64,000 bases of DNA from Akkermansia sp. (lineage in GTDB: Bacteria > Verrucomicrobiota > Verrucomicrobiia > Verrucomicrobiales > Akkermansiaceae), in contig JAFZHC010000009.1 of the NCBI GenBank assembly GCA_017555025.1, forward strand, positions 248,001 through 312,000. The letters are read 5' to 3'. Both the position numbers and the translations under genes were made by a program. Within the stretch, counting starts at the first letter, position 1; each line of letters starts with the position of its first letter. The notes beneath the pieces are model-generated. The model had not been told where the DNA came from. It worked only from the letters and a program-made list of their open reading frames with translations, and ran no database searches. Positions 17,821-27,101 of the stretch are shown in pieces.

Positions 17821-19980
17821 ATGAGAGTATCGTTGATATGCACGCCTGCTCTGCTCGCCTTTTTCTGTGGGTTTTCTTTTGCTCAAATGCCCAAAAGTAC
17901 TGAACATGTACAGGTAGAGAAAGTAACGACAGGTAAGGACAGGATTTTCCGCAAGAGTATCGGCCACATGGAGGCCATCCGTTCAGTTGCCGTCAAATCG
18001 GCTGTTGAAGGCTTCCTGAAAGCTCCTCAATTTGATGAAGGCAGCATTGTTAGCGAAGGAGATATTCTCTTTGAGATTGATCCTGTGCGTTATCGTGCCG
18101 CCGTACAACAGGCAGAAGCCGCTGTGGCCGAGATTGAAGCTCAGATTGTTTATGCTCAGAAAAGCTACAATCGTCTAGCCCGTCTTGCGGCTGCACAGGC
18201 TACCTCCATCGAGACAACCGAAAGTGCACTCGCTCGTCTGGAAGAACTGAAAGCCAGCCTCGCAGGGGCTCGCGCTGATTTAGTCAAAGCTCGCAAGGAC
18301 CTCGACGACTGTACCATTCGAGCTGAGATTTCCGGCCGCATCGGCCGCGTAGAATTCTCTGAGGGCAACTACGTCACCCGTGGCGAGGCTTTGGCCACCA
18401 TTAAGCAGTTGGATCCCATCTATGTGCGCTTCCCGTTAAGTCAGTCAGACGTCAACGGCATTTTCCGCGGCCCGAAGGAAATCGGCAACGTCGCTGATGT
18501 CCGCCTCGTCATGGCCAATGGCCGCCGTTATCCGCACCCCGGCAAAGTGGCAATCGTTGACAACCAGCTTACATCAGATACTGATACATACACCCTCTGG
18601 GCTGAATTTGACAACGGCGATTACACACTCACACCCCGCGGTATCGGTGCCATGCATATTACGCTCAACGATACCCACGAAGTAAACATGGTACCTCTGA
18701 CTGCCGTTCACTACGATGGCACCGGAGCTTATGTATACACGGTAGATGAAGCAGGCACCGTTGCTCGTCAGGAAATTATTGCCGGGGCCATTCAGGGCCG
18801 CTTACAGAGCGTATACAATGGTCTGCAGGAGGGGCAAACCATCATTACCGATGGTGCGCACAAGATACGCGTGGGAGATACCGTTATCCCGGTATACGCT
18901 GAATCCGATAAGCCTGTGGACGAAAGCGGCAACCCCGTCGGCGAAGAAACTCCGTTGGAGGTAACGCTCACTCCTGTGGTCATGGCTCAGGACAAGACCG
19001 TTATTGAATGTCAGGGGGCCCGTGTAGAAGCAATTAATCGAGTCAACCTTCGCCCGCTTGTACAAGGAGTTCTGGAAGAGCCGGCATTCACGGAAGGTGA
19101 CAGAGTCAATAAAGACGATGTGCTGTTCAACATCGACCCTACCCGCTACCAGGCTGTGGCAGATGCCCGTAAAGCTGCCATTACCCAGCTGGAGGTAAAA
19201 CTTAAGGATGCTGAGCGCAAATACGAAAGGCAGTGCGCTCTTGCTTCCACCAATGCAACCAGTAAAGACGATTTGGAAAGCGCTAAAGCCACGCTTGACG
19301 AGCTCACCGCCCAAAAGCAAAAGGCCGAGGCTGCCCTCGTCGTCGCTGAGGATGACCTCGCCCGCTGCACGGTAAAGGCTCCCATCAGCGGCCGAATTGG
19401 TCGCACAAACTTCTCTAAGGGTAACTACGTGTCGGATTTGAAGCTTCCGCTGGCTACGCTGGTGCAGCTCAGCCCGATATATGTTCGCTTTTCTCTCAGC
19501 GAAAATGAAATTCTGTCTAACTACGGTACGGATGACAAAATCGAATCTCATGCCGAAGTCACCCTCATTACCGCCAATGGCAACACCTACAAGGAGAAAG
19601 GCCGTGTTGCCTTCTGTGACAATGTCATTCAGACCGTCACCGACACGCAGAATTTCTGGGCCATGTTCAACAATGAAGAGGGTGAGCTGCAGCCCGGCGG
19701 TGTTGTTACCATCCGCGTAACCCGCAAGGCAGACAAACTCGTTCCGGCAGTCTCCTCAGCTGCCGTTCTGACCGATACCAGCGGTCACTACGTCTATGCC
19801 ATGCGTCACAACAGAGCCGTTCAGGTACGCGTGCTTTGCGGCACCCCCGATGAAAATGGGCTTGTTCCGATTTTCGCCGGGTTGAAGGAAGGCGATCAGT
19901 GCATCACCGCACCTCTTGCCGAGATTGAGGAGGGGGTATTGGTTACACCTGCTGCCGCCACCGCTGACACTAACAAGTAA
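17821..19980 (+). CDS. Double-length RND membrane fusion (periplasmic adaptor) protein
   Basis: 719 residues, about twice a normal MexA/AcrA-like adaptor. A signal peptide (about 1-21) is followed by two complete adaptor modules. Each has the lipoyl half-motif (GDILFEIDPVRYR near 82; DDVLFNIDPTRYQ near 436), a coiled-coil hairpin, the second lipoyl half (ISGRIGRVEFSEGNYV; ISGRIGRTNFSKGNYV) and the strand PIYVRFxLS. The break is near residue 375, after the spacer ESDKPVDESGNPVGEE. It would link the pump to an outer-membrane channel, and one chain could supply two of the six adaptor units of a ring. No lipobox. No TolC-like gene in the window. Confidence 0.88.
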   Translation: MRVSLICTPALLAFFCGFSFAQMPKSTEHVQVEKVTTGKDRIFRKSIGHMEAIRSVAVKSAVEGFLKAPQFDEGSIVSEGDILFEIDPVRYRAAVQQAEAAVAEIEAQIVYAQKSYNRLARLAAAQATSIETTESALARLEELKASLAGARADLVKARKDLDDCTIRAEISGRIGRVEFSEGNYVTRGEALATIKQLDPIYVRFPLSQSDVNGIFRGPKEIGNVADVRLVMANGRRYPHPGKVAIVDNQLTSDTDTYTLWAEFDNGDYTLTPRGIGAMHITLNDTHEVNMVPLTAVHYDGTGAYVYTVDEAGTVARQEIIAGAIQGRLQSVYNGLQEGQTIITDGAHKIRVGDTVIPVYAESDKPVDESGNPVGEETPLEVTLTPVVMAQDKTVIECQGARVEAINRVNLRPLVQGVLEEPAFTEGDRVNKDDVLFNIDPTRYQAVADARKAAITQLEVKLKDAERKYERQCALASTNATSKDDLESAKATLDELTAQKQKAEAALVVAEDDLARCTVKAPISGRIGRTNFSKGNYVSDLKLPLATLVQLSPIYVRFSLSENEILSNYGTDDKIESHAEVTLITANGNTYKEKGRVAFCDNVIQTVTDTQNFWAMFNNEEGELQPGGVVTIRVTRKADKLVPAVSSAAVLTDTSGHYVYAMRHNRAVQVRVLCGTPDENGLVPIFAGLKEGDQCITAPLAEIEEGVLVTPAAATADTNK

Positions 19981-19992
19981 CACCTTTCTGCC

Positions 19993-22900
19993 ATGTTTTC
20001 TCAATTCTTCATTCATCGCCCCAAGTTCGCCTTCGTTATTTCCATCGTGATGATGCTGGCAGGCTTTCTCTGCCTGAGCAAGATGCCGGTATCTGAATAT
20101 CCGGAAGTATCGCCCCCTACCATTTCCGTGCGTATGAACTACGCCGGTGCCAGTGCTGAGGAGCTGGCTCAGGTGGTAGCGGCCCCCGTTGAGGAAAACC
20201 TCATCGGTATGGATGACCTGCTCTACTTCTATTCCTCCTGTACAAACGACGGTTCGTACTCTCTCACCCTCATTTTTGCCACAGGCACCAATGATGATAT
20301 GGCAATGGTGAACGTCTCCAATGCCATTAAACAAGTGGAGAGCAAGCTGCCGGAGGATATTAAGAAAACCGGCTACAACGTGCGCAAGCGTTCCAGCGAC
20401 ATGCTCTGTTTCCTGAGCTTCATGTGCGATGAGAACAAGATGGATATCCTCCAGCTTACAAACTGGCTGCGCATGAATGTGAAAGACCCGCTCACTCAGG
20501 TGGACGGTGTATCGGTGGCTGATATCATGCACAGCCGCAACTATTCCATGCGTGTGTGGATGAACACCACACGCATGAACGCGCTCAATATCACCCCGGC
20601 AGATGTCAGCAAGGCCATCTCTGAGCAGAACATTCAGGCGGCAGCCGGTTCCGTAGGTTCTCAGGATGAAGGCGCCTATGCCACCTACAAAGTGACGGCC
20701 ACGGGGCGCCTGAAGACGGTGGAGGAGTTCGGCAACATCATTGTAAAGCGAGGTGAAGCCGGTCACGTTACGAAGCTGAAAGACATCGCTACGATTGAGC
20801 TCGGTGCTGAGAACAACTCCGGTTACAGCCGACTGAACGGCAAAAACGCCGTTGGTATGATGGTGCAGCGCAATAACGATGCCAATGCTCTGGCAACCGT
20901 TCAGGCGCTTAAGCAGAAGATGAAGGATGAGGTGGAACCCATTCTGCCCGACGGTGTGACCTGGACCATGGGTTATGACCCGACGCAGGCCATTTCCGCA
21001 ACCATGGAGGAAATCGGCATTACCCTTCTTCTCGCCCTTTTCCTGGTGGTACTGGTAACCTACCTTTTCCTTCAGGATTGGCGAGCCACCCTCATTCCGG
21101 CTTTGGCTATTCCGGTTTCTCTGCTTGGAGCCTTCGCCATCATGTACCCGATGGGCTACTCCGTCAACGTGCTCACCATGTTCGGCCTCATTCTGGTTAT
21201 CGGCTCTCTGGTGGACGATGCCATTGTGGTTGTTGAAAACGTCATGCGTATCATCCATGAGGAAGGCCTCAGCCCGCGCGAGGCAACAATTAAGAGCATG
21301 AAGCAGATTACAGGCGCCATTATTGCCACCACTCTGGTTACACTGGCTGTCTATGTACCCATTGCATTCTACGGCGGCATGGTGGGTGTTATTTACACCC
21401 AGTTCTCTGTCACCATGTGCGTGGCTCTCTGTATTTCGACCTTCAATGCTCTTACGCTCTCCCCTGCACTTTGTGCGCTGATTCTGCGCCCCGCCGGGAT
21501 GAAGCAAAGCAAGGTTTCAGAGGTTCTTTTCACCCCCTTCAACTGGTTTATGGAGAAGTGTCGCGCCATTTACCTGTGGGGAGCCGGCATTCTGGTACGC
21601 AATGCCTGGCTTACCGTGCTGAGTCTCGCACTTGTGCTTACGCTCAACTACGTGTACTATTCGGGTGCGCCGCAATGGTGGAATGACATCTTCCGCAGTA
21701 CCGAGACTCCTGCTGCTGCCAAGCCTGCCGGTAAAGGTGGTGAGGCAAAGAGTCAGTTCGACCTGCTGAGTCTGATTGCTCCCGAGATGCTCAACAGTTC
21801 CTTCATTCCTACTGAGGATAAAGGTGCCGTGTTCTGTATCGTGAATCTGGAAGGTTCTGCTACCGCAAAACAGCGAACCGATAAAGTAATGCACCAGATT
21901 GAGGAGCGAATCAGCAAGATTGAGGGTATTTCCATGGTAACCTCCACGAGCGGCTTCAGCTTTGCCTCGGGCTCCGGTGAAGGTAATGGTATGGTTATTG
22001 TGATGCTCAAGCCTTGGTCTGAGCGAACCACGCCCGACCTGCATGCCTCAGCGATTGCTCAAAAGATTACCATGGCCTGTAAGGATATTCCTGAGGCCTC
22101 CATTATGGCTACCACACCGCCCGCCATTCAGGGTCTTGGTCTCTACGGCGGTGTTTCCATGGTACTGGAAGGGCGCGGTAGTGCTACCCCCAAGGATCTC
22201 GGTGATATGGTTAAGGAAATTCGTAACCGTCTGCAGGCTCATCAGGACCTCATTACGATGGTTCGCTCGGAATTCAATGCCGAAACACCGCAGATTCGTC
22301 TGGAAATCAACCGTGAAAAGGCTCAGGCTCTCAACGTGGATGTAAAATCCATCTTCACCACGCTTCAGAGCGTGATGGCGTCCTCCTATGTGAATGACTT
22401 TACCCTCAACGGCTTCAATTTCAAAGTCAAGATTCAGGGTGACGTGAAAGATCGTCGTACGGCTGATGATATTCTCAACCAGATGGTGCGTAACCAGAAG
22501 GGCGAAATGGTACCCCTCTCCGCCGTTTGCACTCTTTCTTACCGACTGGGGCCGTCTAACTACGGTCGCTTCAACCAGTACATGAGTGCAGATGTTACCG
22601 TCATCCCGCAGACCGGCGTCGGCTCCGGTCAGGTCATGAAGCTCATTGAAGAGACTATTGCCCAGATTAACAAGGAAGAACGCGCTAAGGGGCTTGATCG
22701 CCAGTGGTCTGTAGAATGGAAGGACCTCTCCTATCAGGAACGCCAGAACACCGGTAAAATTGGCCTACTGATTTCTCTGGCCATGCTCTTCGCCTACCTC
22801 TTCTTGGTGGCACAGTACGAGAGCTGGACCACCCCGGTACCGGTCATGCTCTCTGTAAGTGTAGCCACTCTTGGTGCGCTGATGGGTGCCCAGCTCTTCG

Positions 22901-23283
22901 GACTGACGGTTTCCATCTATGTACAGCTGGGTATCCTCATGCTCATCGGTCTCGCCGCTAAGAATGCCATTCTGATGGTTGAGTTCAGTAAGGATGACCA
23001 TGAAGCCGGAAACTCCGTACAAACAGCAGCCATCAATGGTGCATCCATGCGCTTCCGCGCCGTATTGATGACGGCCATTTCCTTCCTCTTCGGTGTATTC
23101 CCCATGGTTGTAGCTACCGGCTCCGGTGCAGCCAGCCGTCAGGAAATCGGCATCACCACTTTCTGTGGTATGTTGTTAGCCACCGTCTTCGGTATCTTCA
23201 TGGTACCCGGGCTCTACTCCATCTTTGCCCGCATGCGCGACTGGACAGCTCGCACCATTGGAGTGGATAAGAAGAAGTCTTAA
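19993..23283 (+). CDS. AcrB-type RND efflux pump (HAE1 family)
   Basis: Inner-membrane proton-driven exporter, 1096 residues. The proton-relay Asp pair is in GSLVDDAIVVVENV (D408, D409) and the relay Lys in AAKNAILMVEFSKD (about K990). Two large periplasmic loops and twelve spans are evident. The protein is about 50 residues longer than AcrB because of an insertion after the seventh span that contains an Ala/Lys/Gly-rich stretch (TPAAAKPAGKGGEAKSQ). It pairs with the double adaptor gene 12 bases upstream. Substrates cannot be predicted. Confidence 0.93.
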   Translation: MFSQFFIHRPKFAFVISIVMMLAGFLCLSKMPVSEYPEVSPPTISVRMNYAGASAEELAQVVAAPVEENLIGMDDLLYFYSSCTNDGSYSLTLIFATGTNDDMAMVNVSNAIKQVESKLPEDIKKTGYNVRKRSSDMLCFLSFMCDENKMDILQLTNWLRMNVKDPLTQVDGVSVADIMHSRNYSMRVWMNTTRMNALNITPADVSKAISEQNIQAAAGSVGSQDEGAYATYKVTATGRLKTVEEFGNIIVKRGEAGHVTKLKDIATIELGAENNSGYSRLNGKNAVGMMVQRNNDANALATVQALKQKMKDEVEPILPDGVTWTMGYDPTQAISATMEEIGITLLLALFLVVLVTYLFLQDWRATLIPALAIPVSLLGAFAIMYPMGYSVNVLTMFGLILVIGSLVDDAIVVVENVMRIIHEEGLSPREATIKSMKQITGAIIATTLVTLAVYVPIAFYGGMVGVIYTQFSVTMCVALCISTFNALTLSPALCALILRPAGMKQSKVSEVLFTPFNWFMEKCRAIYLWGAGILVRNAWLTVLSLALVLTLNYVYYSGAPQWWNDIFRSTETPAAAKPAGKGGEAKSQFDLLSLIAPEMLNSSFIPTEDKGAVFCIVNLEGSATAKQRTDKVMHQIEERISKIEGISMVTSTSGFSFASGSGEGNGMVIVMLKPWSERTTPDLHASAIAQKITMACKDIPEASIMATTPPAIQGLGLYGGVSMVLEGRGSATPKDLGDMVKEIRNRLQAHQDLITMVRSEFNAETPQIRLEINREKAQALNVDVKSIFTTLQSVMASSYVNDFTLNGFNFKVKIQGDVKDRRTADDILNQMVRNQKGEMVPLSAVCTLSYRLGPSNYGRFNQYMSADVTVIPQTGVGSGQVMKLIEETIAQINKEERAKGLDRQWSVEWKDLSYQERQNTGKIGLLISLAMLFAYLFLVAQYESWTTPVPVMLSVSVATLGALMGAQLFGLTVSIYVQLGILMLIGLAAKNAILMVEFSKDDHEAGNSVQTAAINGASMRFRAVLMTAISFLFGVFPMVVATGSGAASRQEIGITTFCGMLLATVFGIFMVPGLYSIFARMRDWTARTIGVDKKKS

Positions 23284-23294
23284 CCTAACGTCTC

Positions 23295-23331
23295 ATCCCT
23301 GCCCGTGGAAGCCCCCGGGCAGGGATTTTTT
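23295..23331 (+). terminator. Rho-independent terminator of the efflux operon
   Basis: CCCTGCCCG (23297-23305) pairs perfectly with CGGGCAGGG (23316-23324) around a 10-base loop, followed by A and a run of T. Confidence 0.9.
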
Positions 23332-23345
23332 ACCGGACTCCCTAT

Positions 23346-24038
23346 ATGAAAAAGCTCATCATCATTCTATCTTGGCTGACATTTCCTTTCTCTGTCAATG
23401 CTCTCTATCTGGGACCGCCAACGGTGTATGAAACCCCCGCTGAACAGGCTGCCAATCTCTCTACCAGCAAACGAAAGCTTTCCCGACTTCAGAAAGCCGC
23501 AGAGGATTGCAGCGATATGCGCCTGCTGCTGGTGCACAGCGGCCTTGCTTATCTGCCGGAACCCATGGAGCTCCCTCTGAACGACTATGAGAAAAAGCAA
23601 CTGCGCTATCTCATCAAACGGATGAAAGCAGTCAAAGAGACAGGAGCAGCCTCACAAGATTACATTGAGCGTCTGCAACTGCTCAACAGCAACGGTCAAC
23701 CACTAGCCTCGGTTGATTTTCATGATGTGGTCAGCAACGCCATGGTGAGCGGGCAAGGCTATGCTCAGGGCGCGAGGCTGGTACTGAGCGAAGATGACGC
23801 AGCCATCTGGCTTAGCTGCATGAAACCGGCACAGGCTCGAGCGCTGGCAACTAATCCGACGCCATCCGGGCACCCCTCCCTTCCGCAGAGAAAGCCTCAT
23901 AAGATTAAGGAGCCGGAGCCCGAACCGCCCCCCGTGATAGAAAACGAAACGTGGCACGAAAACTGTGACCACAAACATAATAAACACGACAAGAGGCATA
24001 AGCACAAAAGTAAAAACCACTTCTGCACTCACCATTAA
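23346..24038 (+). CDS. Secreted protein with a histidine-rich tail
   Basis: 230 residues with a signal peptide (LIIILSWLTFPFSVNA). The middle is a predicted helical domain without recognised motif, then a Pro/Glu-rich linker (KIKEPEPEPPPVIENE) and a tail with about ten histidines and two cysteines (CDHKHNKHDKRHKHKSK). Such tails bind Zn, Ni or Cu in other proteins; here this is inference. It starts just after the efflux terminator and converges on the C39-like peptidase gene. Confidence 0.65.
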   Translation: MKKLIIILSWLTFPFSVNALYLGPPTVYETPAEQAANLSTSKRKLSRLQKAAEDCSDMRLLLVHSGLAYLPEPMELPLNDYEKKQLRYLIKRMKAVKETGAASQDYIERLQLLNSNGQPLASVDFHDVVSNAMVSGQGYAQGARLVLSEDDAAIWLSCMKPAQARALATNPTPSGHPSLPQRKPHKIKEPEPEPPPVIENETWHENCDHKHNKHDKRHKHKSKNHFCTHH

Positions 24039-24041
24039 ACA

Positions 24042-24065
24042 GGCCCCCCCGCCGGAGCGGGGGGC
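24042..24065. terminator. GC-rich hairpin between convergent genes
   Basis: CCCCCCGC and GCGGGGGG form an 8-bp stem with loop CGGA (24045-24064). Neither side has a proper U-run, so terminator function is only plausible from position. Confidence 0.4.
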
Positions 24066-24082
24066 TGGCTTATTCAACAAAA

Positions 24083-25342
24083 TCAGCGGGAAGGCCGCAA
24101 GATGTAGCGGCTATTCGTCATGGCCGCGGCATGATTGGCAGGCATGGACTTCTTCTCATGTCCTGCACCCCAAGAATCGCTGTACAGGATTTTCTGCTCC
24201 TTCAGGTTATAACCGATAATCATGCGCATGTGACCACCTGCATTCTGGGGAATACCGGCCTCGGGGAAAATCCCCAGCTGAACACTCCACAGAACGGGAA
24301 TGCCCATATCGATATTCTTCTTGATGGCAGCCATCCACTTCTTGACATACTTTTTATTACCTCGAGCCTGCAACAACACCGCTTTATCCTTGGCAACAAA
24401 CACCCAGTTTTGCGGAGTTGCCATTTCCTTGCGAAGTTTCTTGGCAGCCTTATTGTAATCAGCAATAAAGTTCAGGATATTTTCGGTAGGCGATTTACCA
24501 TCCAGACATTGAACGCGGATGTGGAATTTACGGCTGATATCTTCCAGAGCGGTCTGCATGGTAGCGGTGGATGTGCCTTCTTCGCCGGAGCTGTTGCACA
24601 GCTGAGCCAGCGCGTGCTGATCTACGCCATCCATACCATAATAGGCAAACACACGTGCAACCGTGGCGGGCACACAGTACCCCTTATCGCCTTGGTCTAC
24701 CATGGTAACACCATCAATCCACACATCACCGCTTTCTTCATCGGTCTTGACGTTAGCCTTGAGTTCGCGACGATTGGCGGCATCGGCCGCCCCGCCCTTA
24801 GAAATGGATTCCTTATCCGGGCCCATCTTAAGACGCAGGAATTCACCTTCAAAATCTTTTTTACGACCGGTATAGGAGGCATCCAACTGAACAACGCCAT
24901 TTTCCCATTCCCATACCCAGGACTTCAAAGCAACACCGGTATCTTTTTTGGAAGAGCGGCGAGCCTTCCCTTTCACACCGGTAATCTCATTGAGCCCCTC
25001 GATTGTCTCAGCTAACATAGCTTCGTAAGCTTCCTTATCAAGAGCCCCATCATCACCCTTGTTGTACACCATGATGACCATGTTGTCGGGGCATTCCTCC
25101 TCATTCCAGGTAATAACGGTTTCTCCGAAATTGAGAGGTTTCATGGTAAGGCCTCCACTTCTGGGTACGCGAATGGTCGAGTCATCTACCGGTGCATAGC
25201 GCACACCGGCAAGAACATTAGCCGACAATTCATTGCGGGTTTTACTCCAAAAATCGCCACTTTGCACACTCTTGGTTAAATCCCCGGCGTGCAGCATACC
25301 TACAGCCGACAAAAGGCTCAGCAGTACAATGGGTGTTTTCAT
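24083..25342 (-). CDS. Secreted C39-like cysteine peptidase
   Basis: 419 residues with a signal peptide (VLLSLLSAVGMLHA). The C-terminal half has a papain-like arrangement: MVDQGDKGYCVPATVARVF (nucleophile Cys223), GGHMRMIIGYN (His371) and YSDSWGAG (third residue), the C39-type pattern. The N-terminal 200 residues are not recognised and could be a propeptide or binding domain. The signal peptide shows this is not a bacteriocin exporter domain. The ATG at 25342 is fixed by the promoter 7 bases upstream. Peptide substrate unknown. Confidence 0.8.
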   Translation of the reverse strand: MKTPIVLLSLLSAVGMLHAGDLTKSVQSGDFWSKTRNELSANVLAGVRYAPVDDSTIRVPRSGGLTMKPLNFGETVITWNEEECPDNMVIMVYNKGDDGALDKEAYEAMLAETIEGLNEITGVKGKARRSSKKDTGVALKSWVWEWENGVVQLDASYTGRKKDFEGEFLRLKMGPDKESISKGGAADAANRRELKANVKTDEESGDVWIDGVTMVDQGDKGYCVPATVARVFAYYGMDGVDQHALAQLCNSSGEEGTSTATMQTALEDISRKFHIRVQCLDGKSPTENILNFIADYNKAAKKLRKEMATPQNWVFVAKDKAVLLQARGNKKYVKKWMAAIKKNIDMGIPVLWSVQLGIFPEAGIPQNAGGHMRMIIGYNLKEQKILYSDSWGAGHEKKSMPANHAAAMTNSRYILRPSR

Positions 25343-25349
25343 GTTGTAT

Positions 25350-25378
25350 ATCATACAGATTTTTTGTCTTTCTGGCAA
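25350..25378 (-). promoter_or_regulatory. Predicted promoter of the C39-like peptidase gene
   Basis: TTGCCA (25378-25373), 17-base spacer, TATGAT (25355-25350). The ATG at 25342 follows after 7 bases. Confidence 0.7.
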
Positions 25379-25397
25379 GCAGGAAACCGCGAATATG

Positions 25398-27014
25398 TTA
25401 GTTATTTCTCCCTTCAATACACTTTTGCGGGGTACGGAAACAACAACCGACCGCAAAAGTTGCCAGCGTACCGATAGTTACACGCCAAGGGAAAGCAACC
25501 GGCGTAATAAGCTCGCGGGTACCGAGTATTTCCAACGTAATGACCACAGCAAAGCCGGCCAGCATAGCCAATACGTTACCGAAATCATTACCGCGAGAGC
25601 GCGTCAGCATGCCCAGCAGGAACACACCCAAAAGCGAGCCATAGGTGTAACCGAAAATCCCCAGAGCAATTGGCAGAATGCGGGCGCCCGGGTTCATGAC
25701 CACATACCAGGCCGATACTGCACCTACGCCAATGAGCAATGCCGCGAAAGCAACGGTGAGCCAACGCACAGCACGCAAGAGTTGCTTCTCGGTAGCATCC
25801 GGGCGAAACACATCGCGATACCAATCACGTGTAGCTGTTGTAGCCAAAGCGTTGAGAGCGGTAGAGAGAGAGCCCATAGCCGTGGCAAGCAACGCAGCAA
25901 CCAACAGGCCACGAATACCGGATGGCAAGTGGTGAATGATGAAATAGGGGAACACCTTCATCTGCTCTACTTCCCCCTTGGCATTAACCGGCAACTCCAT
26001 GCCCACTTTGGCATAGTAAACAAATACCAGCATGCCGCATACAAGGAAAATGAGTACTACAGGAATATCAACAATGCCGGAGAGAATAACGGCACGAGTG
26101 CCGGTTTTGCTGTCCTTGGCAGCAAGCATACGCTGCACCATGTCCTGGTCGGTACCGTGAGTAGCCATGGCCAAGAAGGTAGCACCGAGGAAGGCCGTCC
26201 AGAGCGTATATTCACTACCGATGATATGGCGGACATCTGCCATAAAGCCCTGCCCGGTAATACCGAAGTCAAACACTTTACCGGGTTGCAGGTCCTTAAC
26301 ACCGCAGGGATTGATGGAGGTATCTCCTATAGTATTGCAGATAAGAGCGAAAGTCTCTGAGAATGAGCTGTCACCTTTAATACCGAAGAACAGCAGCAGA
26401 ATGGTGGTGCCAACCGCAATAATGAGAATACTGGCCTGCAGCACATCCGTCCACACAACGGCTTTAAGACCACCTAATGTGGTGTAAACAGATGTAGCAA
26501 CGGTAATGACCGTCAATGCGGCGATGTAAATGAGCACAGTTTCAAGCGGGGTGGCGGCATCCTGACCGACAATGAACATGTAGGCAATGACCAACAGAAT
26601 GCCGGCAAAATACAGGCGAACACCACTTGCCAACACGCGACTAATCAGGAATGTTACGCTTGCCCAGCGACGAGTCGTTATGCCGAATCTCTTTTCAAGG
26701 TACTCGTAAATCGAAACAACCTTGTAGTCATAATAGGGCTTCAGGAAAAGCTTACCTACAATAACACGACCGAGAATGGCACCGATGCCCAACTGGGCAT
26801 AAGCAAAATTACGCAGCACAAAACCTTCACCGGGAGTTCCGAGGAATGTAGCGGCGCTGATTTCAGCGGCAATGATGGAGGCAAGGATAGCCCACCAGGG
26901 AAGACTGCGGTTACCCAGGGCGTAATCCTCAAGACTGTCCTGCCGACGCCCGGCATACAAACCTATACCGAAAATGGCGATGAAATATACGCCGACTACA
27001 AGAAAATCTATCAT
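25398..27014 (-). CDS. Sodium:solute symporter (SSS family)
   Basis: 538-residue membrane protein with about 13 spans. The N-terminal FLVVGVYFIAIFGIGLYAGR and the stretch LPWWAILASIIAAEISAATFLGTPG match the first helices of the SSS family, where the sodium site lies. Likely substrates are sugars, sialic acid or amino acids; sequence alone does not decide. ATG 27014 is preferred to an upstream TTG at 27020. It follows pyrG after 87 bases containing an inverted repeat. Confidence 0.88.
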   Translation of the reverse strand: MIDFLVVGVYFIAIFGIGLYAGRRQDSLEDYALGNRSLPWWAILASIIAAEISAATFLGTPGEGFVLRNFAYAQLGIGAILGRVIVGKLFLKPYYDYKVVSIYEYLEKRFGITTRRWASVTFLISRVLASGVRLYFAGILLVIAYMFIVGQDAATPLETVLIYIAALTVITVATSVYTTLGGLKAVVWTDVLQASILIIAVGTTILLLFFGIKGDSSFSETFALICNTIGDTSINPCGVKDLQPGKVFDFGITGQGFMADVRHIIGSEYTLWTAFLGATFLAMATHGTDQDMVQRMLAAKDSKTGTRAVILSGIVDIPVVLIFLVCGMLVFVYYAKVGMELPVNAKGEVEQMKVFPYFIIHHLPSGIRGLLVAALLATAMGSLSTALNALATTATRDWYRDVFRPDATEKQLLRAVRWLTVAFAALLIGVGAVSAWYVVMNPGARILPIALGIFGYTYGSLLGVFLLGMLTRSRGNDFGNVLAMLAGFAVVITLEILGTRELITPVAFPWRVTIGTLATFAVGCCFRTPQKCIEGRNN

Positions 27015-27033
27015 ATACAATGCTCAGATAAAC

Positions 27034-27076
27034 ACGAAGTACGAAGCTCCGGCCACGCCTTTACTTCGTACTTCGT
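27034..27076. repeat. 13-bp perfect inverted repeat between pyrG and the symporter gene
   Basis: ACGAAGTACGAAG (27034-27046) and CTTCGTACTTCGT (27064-27076), 17-base loop. Each arm also repeats ACGAAG within itself. It lies after the pyrG stop and before the symporter start on the minus strand. There is no U-run, so a transcription or RNA-processing role is a guess. Confidence 0.75.
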
Positions 27077-27101
27077 TATAGTGATATGGAAAAAGGCCTT
27101 A

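Noticed and set aside
19756..21507. Long minus-strand open frame (583 residues) opposite the RND pump
   Set aside because: His/Gly/Asn-rich with no motif, exactly antisense to well-supported adaptor and pump genes; a shadow of their codon pattern.
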